Assembly: GCA_963573305.1 (NCBI GenBank)
Contig: OY754329.1
Span: 148,253,266-148,317,265, forward strand
DNA: 64,000 nucleotides
Source: Pyrrhosoma nymphula
Lineage: Eukaryota; Arthropoda; Insecta; Odonata; Coenagrionidae
Reading direction: 5' to 3'
The stretch's first letter is position 1. Each line of letters begins with the position of its first letter. The notes under the pieces are model-generated. The model saw nothing but the letters and a program-made list of their open reading frames with translations, did not search any database and was not told the DNA's origin. Positions 11,701 to 25,392 of the stretch are shown here, piece after piece. Made by a program: the position numbers and the translations under genes.

Positions 11701-13727
11701 GTTTCTTTGTTACGTAATGTTTTCATATCTTAAGGTACGAAATTTCTTCAACTTTCATGTTATGCCTATGTATTACGTCTAATATTTTGCGGAGAAGCAT
11801 TATTTTTGTTTAGCCTGACCTACCTACAGTTTTACAGCTCACAAAATCATTTTCGCATGGATAAATAAATCTTTCTTCAAGGATTAGGATTCGCAATATA
11901 ATTCTATCGCCATATCACTAAGTGTTTAAATGCAGAAAGGAGAATTGGTCGCCAAGCTTACACAAAGGCAACGCAAATACTAATTAGCCTAAATTAATCA
12001 TTCAGATTTTCAAATGATTTAAAATCCAAAGAAAGTCGTGACTCTTTTATGAAGTCGCAGGATAATCAATGGTAATAAAAGGCTTTAGATATGAGCAAAG
12101 CATTCACGGTCGAAAGACTCGGTGGAATTTGTATAAATCAACATTACGCGGGGAAAGTTGACAGTTTAATTCTTGGTTTAAACACTCAAAAGCCCTATTT
12201 ATAAGCATCCACTGATTGGTTTCGGGTTGTGTTTACAAATAAATAGCTTCATATTTTTTTATAGCGTATTTAAGGATGCATGTATAGTTTTTAACATTGT
12301 AAAATGTGAGATATGAATTATCATGAAAGCCTAAATTGCAGTAATAAAACTAAATGCAGTCGTTTTAATTGCTCGATGGCAAATAATAACGTATAGAACT
12401 GATGAAAAAACAATAAAATCCTAGGAATGTGAACTATGAGGCATTTAATTATCTAAGAAATGTAATTCTACCCCATAAAAGTTGGAAAAGATTTCAATGC
12501 ATCATTCTGATAATTTATTGCACATGCGTACTCAACAAGACTTGAGCATAACTGTTTCAAGGAGGAATTTTTGAAGTACCCACATGAAACAAATAATATC
12601 CTTCTCTGAAAGGTCTTTATACGATATAATTACACCTTTCCCAATTAATGAACACAGAGGCATACGCTAAGCATGTGAACTTAACTACATACTAGAATTA
12701 TGGGCAATATTCTTTGTATAATCCTTAATCACACCTCAGCGGAAATCTGCAAACAATAGGAGAACCATCTCAGCTCAACCCAAGAATAATTTTTTTATGA
12801 ATTCAGGTTTTTTTATATATCTACTTTTTCATTGAGCATGATCTCTGGCATTACAAGAAAACCGCAAGAAGATATGGGAGTAAAAGACTTCCCTTTCCAG
12901 AAGATTTACCTTAATTAAAGTCCACTTTTAAGCCCTTTGAGGTGGCGATATTTTTCTATACTAGACTCCACAGTGATAAAAAACCAAGCCACAGAAAATT
13001 AATATCGCTTAAGGGAAACCCATTGTTAAGTAAAAGACGATCAATTTTCAGACCTCTATATTTTCACTTTGGCTGTAGGCCAAAATAACTAAATTGAATT
13101 CATTAAAGATATGAGAGAATGTACAAACTGTACTTTTGATATTGCTGGTTGCATCCTTATTCAACACAAATTTATTCATCATATGGGAGTCGTAGGCCAT
13201 TAGGAATACCATTGTGCAATACACTACTATACGCTTCAACGTAAAGATACACTTCAATCATTGAACCCCCAGGATTATTCCTCTTAGGAATTCCGTATTT
13301 GGAGTATTATAGAGATGTAAAATACCTTTTTCGGTGGGCAAGTCATACCTCATGTGATGCATATGGTAGTGGCAAACATTTAGAATCACTGGACTGAGAA
13401 GAAATTAAAAGGCATGTCTATGAATTCAGTTTTCACATTTTTAATAATGCAATTGTTAACGAAATTTGTGAAACATTATGCGATAATTAAAATGTTTATC
13501 CTTAGCTTACTTTATTATTTTGTGAATATATAAATAATACGCATAAAACGATTTTCCCCAGAACGGAAAAAGTTGTTCATGTATGTACATGCCATTTTTT
13601 CCCTTAGTTTCGGGTGAATATCTCACCACATGAGGAGTATTTGTATATTTTAATGCACGTGGCCTTTTACTCATCTCCCCGTAGTCTTCCTTCGTACTGA
13701 GCACCTACACACACTCTTGTCACTCAC
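8761..13727. other. No supported exon; should include mol downstream intron
   Basis: The remaining mol exons could lie here on the minus strand, but no membrane-spanning exon beginning with G after an AG was recognised. The minus-strand frame 10091-10300 (YGCDGAGASGKHDLSSS, ending at TAA) is serine-rich and GC-rich and could at most be a tail exon. The rest is AT-rich. Confidence 0.4.
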
Positions 13728-13944
13728 CACAACGTGATGGAGGCGTAATAGCCGGCCGATCGGTACATGCGGCCCCAGTTGAAGCCCTCCTGGTCGGCGC
13801 TCAGGTACTCGGCCACCGTGAGGATGGGGAAGGGGAGGCCGCGCTCCAGCGCCGCACGCTGACTCTCCTGCATCTCGCCCGCGCCCGACCATCGGAAGCG
13901 CTCGTTGAAGTCGATGTCTTCGCTCCGATTGGATGCCGACGGCG
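13728..13944 (-). CDS. mol: DUOX maturation factor, internal exon (3' of the pair)
   Basis: Next coding exon of the same gene, 217 bases: 2 bases of a split codon, 71 full codons, then TG of a split Trp codon. The protein contains DFNERFRW, then ALERGLPFPILTVAEYLS, then YRSAGYYASITLW. These follow the family order: the end of the extracellular loop, with its strongly conserved GLPFPILTVAEY block, then the start of the third membrane segment. An NRS sequon lies near residue 5. The acceptor is a pyrimidine-rich stretch ending CTTGCAG before 13944, and the donor is GTGAGTG after 13728. Entry phase matches the exit phase of the exon at 51300-51434, which is strong support that both belong to one transcript. 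The following exon must start with G to complete Trp and should code for the remaining membrane segments and cytoplasmic tail. I could not find it between 1 and 13727, so it may lie beyond the left edge or be too short to recognise by eye. Confidence 0.92.
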
Positions 13945-14424
13945 CTGCAAGGTACGGGAAGAACAAAAGAGGCAACATTAGCGCCGGCCACCATCCATGT
14001 CGGCGCGTTATTGACGATCGGAATTTACTCGCGAGGGGGAAAAAATGCGTAGTGGGGAGATGAGATCGGGAGAGATTGAGACGTCCAATTTGGACGCGTC
14101 GATCGCAGCCCCCGTCTTTCCTAAGGAAGGCAAAAAAGGCGTAATTTAGTGGTTTTTTTAAGAGAGGGGAGGCTCTCCACCTGCTGCTCCCATCTCTCGG
14201 ACGGCGGCGGCGAGAGAGTACAGAGAAGGAGAGATTTATGCTCCCCCTTTCCGCGGACGAAACGAGAGAATATTGCGAGCCCTCTTTCGAGTTCTCCTGG
14301 CTACTTGGTTTATGTTTCCGAGGTGGGATAAGGGGGATGATATATACTGCCTTTTCGAGGCTCTTAAGTGCCAGTCGAGGGCGGAATTTTATCCACTGAA
14401 GTAGAACCTGAGTGTTGAAGTACT

Positions 14425-14600
14425 ATTTTCATAAGTCAAAGTCAGTTGGGCAATTGCTTCCCATTCTGAGGGCCCGGGCTCGAATCTTTGCAGTGGAGGA
14501 GATTTTTCAGGAGAATCCCAATCCCAACTCGGATTAGAGTACTTCAAGCGTAGCTTTCCGTCCGTAGGATGGGACGATGGGATCCGCTGAAAATTTCGGA
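14425..14600 (+). mobile_element. tRNA-derived SINE-like copy 3 (shared-tail family)
   Basis: An A-box-like stretch lies at 14443-14456 and the B box GGGCTCGAATC at 14476-14486. Then come GGAGATTTTTCAGGAGAATC and the tail at 14558-14580 (CCGTCCGTAGGATGGGACG). Body and tail match the copies at 2.4 and 5.1 kb. It lies in the mol intron about 500 bases from the exon at 13728-13944, in antisense orientation to mol. Confidence 0.7.
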
Positions 14601-17600
14601 TTTCAACCCGGGCTGTACCATTTGGGAAAAACTGGTGTGAGTTCAGAAAAATTATGCTATTTTTTACGCGGAGTCTCCTTATTTCTATGAGCACTTTTAG
14701 TTACCCTGTCAACGATCATCGCCACTAGGGAATTACAGACCTTGCTTTGTTCCGGACAGATCTGAGGAATATAAAACTTTGTTCCCTTACTGCATCCAAA
14801 TATTATAGTTGTGTTTATAGAGGGGTAATTGAACTCATACTGCAATTTTTTTTGTAGTGGCTTTGCTCATCATATTGACTCAGAACGCACAACAAACGTT
14901 TTTATAAATATTCATACAAATTTTGATTGCATGGTTTGTTCAAGATTTCTCGTTGAACGCAAAAATAACAATGCATGCAGAGTATTTTACAGGTTTTTTC
15001 GGGTGCACTGAAAAATTAATAGCATGGTAATATCGTCCATGTAACTTCTGGCGTCTACCAAAAATTAATGAGTAATTTTGCAATCCATTACATCAGCCTA
15101 TCTTGATACCTTTTGGGTCTAACTACAGACGAAGGCCGAGGCTTGTAACAGCGGTGGTTCACATTTTCCCCTCAAATTTTCGGAACATAATCACGTCATT
15201 CCGGCGGAGGATGTATTAGACAGATTTTCATACTCTAGAATAGCCATGGTATTAGAACAACCTGAATATGATCACAAAACGTTGAAAGCTGGCGAGATGA
15301 CTTTTTTTTAAACATCCAAGCGTGAAATGAAGAATTTACCAAGAACTCCAGCACACATAAATGACATGGATTACGTAATTCAGTAGAGTGAAAATCGGAG
15401 TGCGAGCGATATCAGTATTTTAAAAATAATTAGGTCTATCTTGATGCGAAAAAAATTATACGCTCGAGGGAGCACTATTCTTTTGATTCAGCTTCTAAAA
15501 AAATTGACGGGTGAACCTGATCAAAAAGGTGGTAGGTGATGAAAAAAGACAATTTCAAAACGATGACGGACTTGCGACACAATGTTCTTATGCGCCCGGG
15601 TCGGAGATTAGCAAGACCTTGAGGAGCGGAGGGGGCCGGTGACTCTAGAATATTGGAAGTTCGGTCGTTGTACCTTCACATCCTCCGCGGGCAAGGGATA
15701 CTCGACGCGAGTTATTTATTTCGCCTTCCCTGGCCCTCGCCTTCTCGCGGGAAGAAAAACGACATAACCTTGACGGGATTTCGACTTCCTCGAAAGTTTC
15801 ACGTCCGCTCCGTCTCTCCTCATAATGGTCGGATCGGATCTGGGGTCTTCTGAACGCGGCGGCCAGTTGAAGACTCAAGGATATAACGACGACGTAAGAC
15901 GATTAAGGTGAAAGGGATGAGAAGTGGGCTCATTATGGACGAAGATAACGACCCCGCACGGTCGGAAAAAAATACTGTTCCGTCAACTCGCGAAAAACGT
16001 TTAGCTATGGCTTCAGACACTTTCATGGTTTCACGTGAAGGATTGTGCACGTATTTAAAAAAATTCTAGATCTTCGGCGTTCACTTTGAGAAAGAAGGCA
16101 TATTAGGGATAATTATAAATACTATATATTTAGTTTCGTTATCAAAATTTCATTCCGAGTGGAGCTAGGGCGATAGAGATGATCCTTTCCTAAACTTGAC
16201 ACTGGAATACAATCATGGAATGAATGCCAATTGTTTAACGAAAATTTTACGATAAATTAGGTGTCACTACAAAAATAGTGAGGAGCAAAACTTAATAACA
16301 AATCTTTTGCTCCATACTACCGGCTTGAGAAATACGGAATGGAGGTTCTATGCACTCGGAAAGAAAATGAACGAGATTAAGTGAAGAAATTATGGTTAAG
16401 CTGCAGTCAAATATAAGGATTTGAGAGATTTCACATGTCACATAAAATGACGTTTAAATTCAAAAGTAATGCTTTTGTTATAATTCCCAAATTTCTGGAA
16501 AAGGTATACATTAAATTAAGAGGCTTAATCAGGCTTTTCATCAATTACTGCACGACAAAATCTATGGATGGTCAGTGATCGCATTGCAACATGCTCGCTG
16601 GTTTAAAGAGCGTCACGAGAATTGCAGAAGGTACTCCTGCAGGCAAATGAGCTAATTTCATCGCGTAAGGTAAGCAATGATTATTGACTTAATTTACGCA
16701 ACCTCCTGAAGTTATGACTTTAGCGGCCTTTTAACTAGACACAAGTGACAGCACTCAGATCTTGGACGATGACCGGTGGAGCCAAGTTACAAGATCTTAC
16801 CTATTACCTACTGATTTATAATATGAAAGATAGGTCAGTAGATAAATGGTATGTTCTTAACTCCCAAGTATGACGTATTCTCAGCTACAACCTTCCCATC
16901 TGTGTGATTTCTCGCATAAAAATTTCTCATTAATTGTGTTTCATTCTTAGTCTTCCGTGAAAATTATTCCAATCCATTTTAATTATGCTATTCTTTTAAG
17001 AAGTTTGATAATTCTCCAAGTATATTAATTACTTTTGACTTAAATGCTATGCAGTGTTTTCAGTGGGTAAATTTCCTTTCTCTACTAATCTCTCTATTAC
17101 TTTTCTTAGTCAATTTTACCTACATCATTCTTCTGCAGACCCCCATTTATATCGCTTCAAGTCTTCTTCATTTTGCTGCTGCTATCGTCTGCGCTTCCTT
17201 GGCATAGGATTTAAGCAATGCTTCGATACTTCCGAGCATGTGCACGTGACTATAAATTAACATTCACTGAAATTTAAAGAACACATGCCGATTGAAAATT
17301 TTCACTATTTTACTTACATATCCATCTAAACACAAAAGCAACTAATAATGAAAGTGCACTTTTTCAATTGCCAGCCCGTGGGTTAACAAATTGAAACCTC
17401 TGCGTTGTATTCTTCGTGGACCCAAGGTTCCTCTTAGTGCAACCGAGGCACACTCCTGAATAAAGCATCAATCATAACCCCCTCTCAACAGATAGATTTA
17501 GTCGTCAATACTTCAATCCTCAGCCATAGAACCTATTAATTCTGGAGTAACCTCTCCCATATAATCCCTCCTTGGCGAGTTAAAAGAAGAAAAAGGTAAG

Positions 17601-18137
17601 CGCGATTCAGGTCGAAAAAACTCGCAACCTTTCGCAGATCGTAAATCCTTCAATATTCTGTGGCTTATAAATCGCCGCGCGTTCGATTAAAATCTCCCTC
17701 TTTGGTCCCACCCACCAACTCAGCAGAGATCTCACTGGCCTCTTTTCATTCCTTGCATTCCAGAGATTGGAGCTCCTTCCAGCTCCATATTCTTCCTCGA
17801 AGGTCCTCTCCAACCCGCGAGACTTTTCTCCACACCATTGCACGCTTCCATTCCCCAGCTTTGGACCCGTACCGTTCGTGAATCGTTAATTATTATTATT
17901 ATGACTCTAATAAATAAAACTTTATCCGAATGAATTTCCACTTAAACCCTCGATAGTTACTTATAACATTGCGGTGAAGACAATGGTGATGAAAGTTGAG
18001 GTTCACCAAAGGGATGACGAAATTCATATTCGGTGATCGTATTCTGTACTCTGGCTGACGTTCCCTTAAGTGCATTAAACAAATGAATATTTTTACTAGA
18101 TTTACGGGATGGATGGTATGATGTTTTCCTAGCGTAC
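14601..18137. other. Intron, nothing recognised
   Basis: AT-rich with a CG-richer patch at 15580-15980 that opens frames on both strands. No repeat partner found by eye. Confidence 0.6.
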
Positions 18138-18227
18138 CTTGTGAAGGAGGGTTTATCGGGTGTTCTACCGGGTTAGGTGGGACACTATCTAACCCGGTGC
18201 AACATCCGAGAAACATTCCTTCACAAG
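18138..18227. repeat. Long hairpin with 39-base arms
   Basis: Arms 18138-18176 and 18189-18227 are inverted copies starting CTTGTGAAGG and ending ACCGGGTTAG, with a 12-base loop. Six of 39 positions differ, and three of those are G-U compatible in RNA. The size suits a pre-miRNA or a tiny foldback transposon. No known miRNA seed was recognised. A short tandem CGTCATTCAT motif follows at about 18235-18275. Confidence 0.7.
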
Positions 18228-19139
18228 TCCATCATCGTCATTCGGTAGATTCGTCATTCATCGTCATTCATCTTTCAATTTTTTGCGTCACATTGATAAG
18301 AATCGTTCAACAATTGAAAAAAAGGCTCAATGCCATGAAGTCGAATTTACAAGTTCGCGTTTGAACGTTATTTTGTAATATTAGAGACAACTGCGATCTT
18401 ATGTTACGAAGCGCTCGGTGGTAGGATCGCGTTGCCTTATGTAGTGAAAGATGAAGTAAATCTTGTCTTTTGGATCGATTCAAAATCAATTGCTCGGGTC
18501 TCGATATAATTACTCCGAATTCGTTTTTAGTTAAAAGGGAACACTTTGTTTTCGCAATTTCGCACCACGCCTCCTCTGGCATCAGGCCGATGGCCGTATT
18601 AATATGACAGCCAAGGATTTCGTTTAATTCGATTTTGCTTGAGCCTGAAATAACAGTTGAGATACTCTGCAGCCTTCCTCTACCGTGATCTCGTCGGCCG
18701 TTTGCGTCCCAATAACTTCCCTCGGCTCCAGCCAACTTCCCCACTCACACAAAGTCGCCAACGCCTCTCCTTCTCGCATCCTCATCGCACGGAGCAGCAT
18801 CCGCAATTCCACGCCCCAAGTCAGGCGTGACCCTCCTACATACATTCCTTCCGGGAGTCCTTGCTTCGAATCTCCTCCTCCGCTTTCTCCCCCCCCACTC
18901 GCGACGGGCTAGTCACCCCCCCTGTGGTGCCTGGCCCTCGACCCCGCTCTGCTTTAAAGGCATCATTCCATCAGCTTCATAAGCCGTACAATATTTACTT
19001 GCACGCATTCCCTGCTTCTGAGGATATACCGTAATTTACGCATAACGTTCCGCACATCGTTTTCTTTAGATATCCAATTCCATCGTCCAAAATTCATTTA
19101 TTGTAGGAGAAAGAGTTCTTAGCGGTAGTGTGGTAGAGT

Positions 19140-19290
19140 TATAGTTCCGGTTCTCCAAGACGTGAGATTATATTTGACCTATTCTGGTCCAGATCGTAAG
19201 ATTAACCCCATGTCCATTCCCTGGGAGGGATTCGAATCGTTGACCTAAGGTGGCCAGGTCGGCGTAGTAAGAAACTTCTACCGCGTTCGG
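19140..19290 (-). mobile_element. tRNA-derived SINE-like copy, second family
   Basis: The minus strand carries the B-box-like GATTCGAATCCC (19227-19238) preceded by a plausible but weak A box. The 3' part contains TTGGAGAACCGGA, which also appears downstream of the B box in the piece at 36843-36925. The shared downstream motif suggests both belong to one family, distinct from the shared-tail copies at 2.4, 5.1 and 14.5 kb. Confidence 0.5.
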
Positions 19291-22200
19291 CATGTTCCTC
19301 TCGCAGTCAATAGATGAAGCCTGTGTAACTATAATTTAGATAATTTCATGTTTCCAAAAGACTTTTATTTCTTAAGTATTTTCTATTTTATTTCTTTATT
19401 TATATTAACCCTTTATTTATTTCAATGGTATGATTAACAAAGATTTCGTTGCTCCAAGGAGTCCATAGTGAAAATTCACCGAAAATTACTCGTCGTGAAG
19501 GAGGTCTATGAATCACCTGATGAAACTGCAGTCACGAAAACCCGAACAGACGCAGGAGAATACTCGAAAATGAAAAGATTCAGCAATGGATCGCATTCTT
19601 ACCATTTTGTTTTCTTGTTAACTGACTCGTATGTTGACAGATACCACACTCTAACCTATGTTGACAATGGTTCAATGATCCAAAAATATATTTTGTGAAA
19701 CATTAAAAATAACTTAGTGAAAATTCCATAGCGTTTCATTGCTCCTCTCTTGGCTTACACTTATCATCCTCTGAAGTCCGATTGGTAGCTACTTCCAAAT
19801 TTTCGGAATAAATTTATAATATGTTAGGACTTATATAACTCGTGCAATTCTCAAACCATTTCAATCTATGTTCTCACACAATTAATGTTCTCACGCGAGT
19901 TATATGGGTACTCGTATTGCATGACGCAGCTCCACGGCAGGCATTGTTTTTCCACCTCTTCTCCAGAAAATGTCGACTTCATCCACCCGAGTCATTCGCT
20001 GTCTTGTTATCGCACGGAGGACAAGGTAAGAATGCTTTTTCTTTCCTGCCATTTCATTTTTTCTCTTCGCGAATTTAACTTACGGCTGGAGGCATGAATC
20101 TGCCCGATGGCATGCGATGGTGGCGTGATGAATCGACGGCCGTAGCAAATGAGTATCTAGCTCATCATGCCATCTCCGTTCAACCGAATGGTTTTCCCCT
20201 TTAAGTAACGTTCAACACGTTTAAAATGGTATTAATTAAAGCGTAGCAGGCGTTTACCACAGGCGTAGCAGGCGTCATCGTTTAAACAATTTTCAGACGA
20301 TTGGGGGACCTTTAAACGAGTGAGACACGAGATCCACTCCAGTCTCCGTTCTCATATTTTTTAACTTATCTATGAAAATACATTATTTTTTTAAAAGTAT
20401 AAGACGAGATTAATTGTTTATTTGAACTGCGAAATCAGGTTCAAGCTTTTCTATACTGGGAAATATAAAATAAAATTACGTTAAAAAATATATATCTACT
20501 CTTATATAACATCATATTAAAATAGTTTATTTTAAATAATTTTCCAATAATTGTTTTAAACTACCTGGGAAAGGCATGCAAAATTCAAACCAAAGAATAA
20601 GAAACAGAAAAAACGGATTATTGGAGCCATCCTTGGATTATTATCGTTGAGAGGTGGTGTAATGCTCGCTCAAAAGGCAACAACTTGCCTACATCTTCTA
20701 ATCTCTTTCACCGCCTGATTTTCTCTCACTGTGCAATATTTTCAACTCTTTATTTCAAACCTCATTAAGATTTCTACTCTCCTGATGACCTTACCGCACA
20801 TCGTGCCTCAACGGAACCTTCAAAGCTACAATTTATACTCCTCTCAGCCGAGGAGGAATTTATGCTCTTATGTCCCTGCCTTTTCCTGCAATTCAGCTAC
20901 ATCGTAAAAAAGTGCACCCCTCAAGGTCGTTTGTTGGGTAACCTATACCGTCAGCTTGCCCATACCATCCATTGTTTCATAAAATATGACAGACGACCAG
21001 GATTACAATTCCACTGCTACTCCGAAAGGTAACTGTCAGCAGTTGAAATAACTCAGCAATATAAATATTTATTTTTAGGAAAAATAATAAATTAAGCTAT
21101 TCTGTGGAAGGATGGTTAGCAAAAAAAAAATACTGATCGGTATTGATGAGGGATCAATGTAATGATAATTCATTTCTGCGAAAATAGTTCATTCTGATGA
21201 CATATGCAGCTCTTTTAGATTCTGATTTCAAAAGAATGGAATTTATTAGTGAAAATTACATGACTTTGTGGCTGGAGAAGGTCATCACGATTTTATAATT
21301 TCAAATTCAACAATTTATTGCTTCCATGGACTTTCATCGACATTAGATTATGCCAAAAAATCCATTTTTCCCATTTCCCCTATCATTACGTTAAATAAAG
21401 TTGTCCATCAGGTGGTTATCTAAAGTCATTAGGAGTATGCATTGCCAATTAATGACATAAAAATGCAAATCAATGGTTCTGTAACTTTTCTTGTCTTTGC
21501 TTGAATGTGTGTTTTCTCTTCAATAAAATTATGTTTTCCTAACAGCTGCTTGAGGTGGACATTAAGTCAGTATGATAGCTAGCGATGATTATGATTTTTT
21601 GATGGACGTAAGGACTTACCAAGTTTCCAACCGAAGTCCCCATTCGACGAAAATATCAAAACAGAAATTATTTCCCTGGGTTTTTGGCAAAACCTATTCG
21701 CTAATCAAAGCTGTAGATTCGTCAAATGAAATGATTCGATTTCTAATAATTTGAATTCTTTACTTATAATTTTCCCACAAGACTTAAGTTTCAGCGTTCA
21801 GACAACTTAAATGTAGCATATAATTAGTTTTTATGTAGTGTGATTAGTAATTGAAATTTCCTCCCATGGGAACGAGGAAATAATAGGGATCTCGGGCTTT
21901 GATGAAGATAGCTCAACTGTATGCAATATGATGCAATGTACGAACAGTGACAATTACAGTACAACACGCTCAACGTAATTCAAATTATATGGAGATCTAA
22001 GATACGTTCCCGAGGCCAATAAAGAATGAAATAGTTTCTTCATTCAAAAAGAGGGTATTCAAGGAAAGAAATATATCTTAAGCCCGAGAATATTTGGATA
22101 TTAGAACTGATTTGGAATTTTAAAGGGATCGTGTGTTTTTAAATTAAAAGAGAAATGTTTAATTCCAGATAAAACCATGAGTGATGTAAAATATAGTTAA

Positions 22201-24844
22201 ATTTTATAATAATTTTAACATTTTAGAAGAAATGGAGCATTATTACGAGACGAAATACCTAGGAAAATGGACATATTCTCTGTATCATTGGCCAAGGTTG
22301 AGAATTTGTCCAACGTGGTACATGGGACGAAAGTATGAATACTTTATCTCAGGAAATAATATCGCATATACCTTTGTGGCATTCGTCTTTATTGAAACCT
22401 AGAAAACTAAATGCCGTATTCAGTCCGTAAAGAGTAAATTACGCGCTGCATAAGGCCAGATACAAACTCTAAACCCTTGTTACCGATATAAAACGCAGTA
22501 CGTATGAGATATGAAAATATGACTCCAATTATTTAAGTGCACTTGGCTGTTCTACCATTATTTATTGCAGTGGACTGGAAGCGTGAGTGTCTGCCACATG
22601 AATTGATGGTGGAAAATAAATTTTCATCGGGCAGTAGGTACCAGTTGAGCACAATACAAATTTCTTTCTCATCGCTCGGCCGTTTCAATGACACATTTAC
22701 TGCACTGCGCTTTATGACAAAAACTTTTTACTACGGCTTGAATATGTTTTATTTCAATCACAGATCAATTCGTAATGCAACAAATGGAATGGGCTTAAAG
22801 AGCGTGCGAGTGCATGCACTGTAAAAATCCTCAAACACAATTGACGGAGAAACGAGAGGTTAAATAATAATCATACAATCTCATCCGATAGGGTCTCATG
22901 TGTGCCTGGCTTTCCCACGCTGGAAGAGAAAGGGATTTAGGTGGCCTTCCAGTCATTGGCTACCGGGAGAGGGGGACGGAAAAACAAATCCTTTGAGAGA
23001 GAGAGAGGGAAAACTATGTGAATCCTGTATGAGAGTAAACCTTTTCACGAAATATTAAGATATCATTGGACAGAGGAGTTGAAAAAACTCAGTGTAAGTT
23101 CGTCACGGAATATTATTTGCTTCATATTCAGCATACAATATTCCAAAATCCAGAGACAACTGATTGGCATACGTAATATGTACGGATAAGCAGAGGAAGG
23201 GTGTAATTTTTTATGCAACAGGCTGAGTCTAGCCGTGACTGCTGCTGGGGAAACCTGAGACAGTCGTGCTCAGTTGCTTTTCAGCCCCTATTTGATGGCT
23301 TACCCGTGCATGAAGTTTCTTCCCCTGAACGAATGCGGTTATACACGATGTCCTTCATCCATAAGATATAATCGCTACCTGAGAACACATTTTGAATTCC
23401 TTTCCTTAACGCTTTGATTGAAATTTCCTCCTTACGATGCGCGTGCCGAATAGCTAACTAGAACTTTAATGCCGTGGCTTACGAATCCTCCAGATTTCAA
23501 TAGAAAGGGGTTGTTTCATTGTTTCACTGATGAACTGATATTGAAGGATTTCGCGCGATATCATCACTAATGCTGTATTTGCCACAGTTTTCGCAATGGT
23601 AAATTAGTCACCGCTGGGCATAATTGAATCATTCATTCCTATATCGTGCGTCTTAGAGAAATTAATTTTCCAAATGGAGCCGAGCTTAGGTTTACATTAA
23701 TGGGCATATCAGTAAGAAGTGATCAACAGATTTAAATCAACGATTCTCAATTAATGAGCCTCAAAAGAGAGAGGACAAAAAAGGTTTCGAAATGTTCGCA
23801 GAGTTACGTCTTAAAATACTACAGGATACCAAAGTAAGCACACCGTAATTTTATGGCCCTAAGTTGTCGATTAAGTTGTTTTTAAGGATCAGTAAAACTG
23901 GTAAAACAATGCGTCAAGTCATGCACTTGACCAGAAGACCATTGCATGACTTTGATACTTAAGATCCTTTACGGCGTTCTTTTACAATCTTTACCTCATG
24001 GTTCCCTGAAAATCCTACTAATTGTACCGGGTGTTCACTTTGGCCAATAATCCCATAATTTTTCCCTCCTAATGCCATCCACCCACGATACAAACTGCAA
24101 AAAACCCTCTATCCCCATTGCCCTCTTTTCTCCTCTCCTTTTGATGCAAAGGTCGACATCCAGCTATCCATCATATTTTTCAAATAAAAAATCTATACCT
24201 AAGCTATTTTTCCAATGTTAAACGGGGGAACGTTTTAGGCCCTTAAAAATCCAGGAATACAAACTTTAAAATTTTGTTATTGATACGTAACGCAAAATTG
24301 TGAAAATTGTACTACTGAGGTATAACTTCTCACTTTTCTGTAGATCTGAGCATCGAAATATGGCCCTAAATAGAATTAGCGTAACATCAAGTATTATTAA
24401 AATATAAATTCATGGCATCAGCCTTCACAAAAACATAGAACTTACCCGTTATAAGGAGAAATAAATCATGGAATGCTCCTCCGACAATTATTTATAATTT
24501 CCTGGAATCGCCGAAAAATTAACAGCTTCCCTGCGAGACGTTGTTTGTTAAGTACTACTGTAAACTTTTCCACCATGAGATGGTAAAAGTTTCACTATCC
24601 ACCTCATAATCTGTCTCAGTGACTTATGTACAGGAGTATCCTAAAATGACCTTTAACTTCCGTTTAACCGTCCGGCGTTCACGGGTGATAAAGAATGAGG
24701 TAGGTTTTTTTCAATAACTCCTATGGAAGTTGTTTTATTTTCCATAGTACTCCACAGCACGGTGGTGCCAATATCGAAAGACTCTTTCTCACCCTACCCT
24801 CTATGGGTTTGATAAATCAGTTATCCTAGCTACAACGTCGACTT
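19291..24844. other. Intron, nothing recognised beyond a GA repeat
   Basis: AT-rich. A small tandem GCGTAGCAGGCGT pair lies at about 20240-20277. Frames are under 100 codons and unrecognised. Confidence 0.6.
22995..23010 (+). repeat. (GA)n simple repeat
   Basis: A short run of GA dinucleotides in otherwise unremarkable intron sequence. Confidence 0.7.
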
Positions 24845-25392
24845 ACGGTAGTTTGAGCGAAAAATCGCTTCACTTAGAATTTGACCTCATTTTAAAGAAA
24901 AAAACTATCATCTTTCCAATTATATAAAAATATTAACCCCTTGCCGAACTACTTTTCGAGCAATTTTCCTGAAAATACAAGCTGTTTTACATGGGATAGA
25001 TCACGGCTGTGCGCTCCAGCGGGAGAATATGGAATAAATTAGGAATTTATAGCACCTAGATTTCGTCGAAATACTAATGCTGTATAGTTCGTATGCTTCC
25101 TCAACTATTTATAAAAAATAATCTATTACTCACCGCAGTAATATTTACAGAGTAACAAAAAAACAACTGTTTTGAAGGCTTTTTAATCGTACTGCGTAAA
25201 GAAATGAGTCAAATCATAAACTTATGTAGATATATTTATTTGACTACTGAGAATTGTGATCATATATAAATATATTTTTGCACCATTAATATTACAATAT
25301 TTACTTCACACTTCTCACAGACGCTGAAGTTAAAATATAAAATTCTAATATGGTCTCCATTATGACTAGGGAAATATCTCGCTCAAACGTCC
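24845..25392 (+). repeat. Dispersed ~550-bp repeat, copy 1
   Basis: Aligns almost end to end with 35553-36110 in the same orientation. Shared landmarks in order: TTCACTTAGAATTTGA, ACCCCTTGCCGAAC, ATAGATCACGGCTGTGCGCT, CCGCAGTAATATTTACAGAG, TTTTTGCACCATT and TATGGTCTCCATTATGACTA. Many substitutions and short indels separate the copies. No long open frame, tRNA-like head or clear terminal inverted repeat is visible. Likely a non-autonomous transposon of unknown type. Confidence 0.8.

Noticed and set aside
13671..13994. 107-codon minus-strand ORF across the mol exon
   Set aside because: Out-of-frame shadow of the DUOX maturation factor exon.
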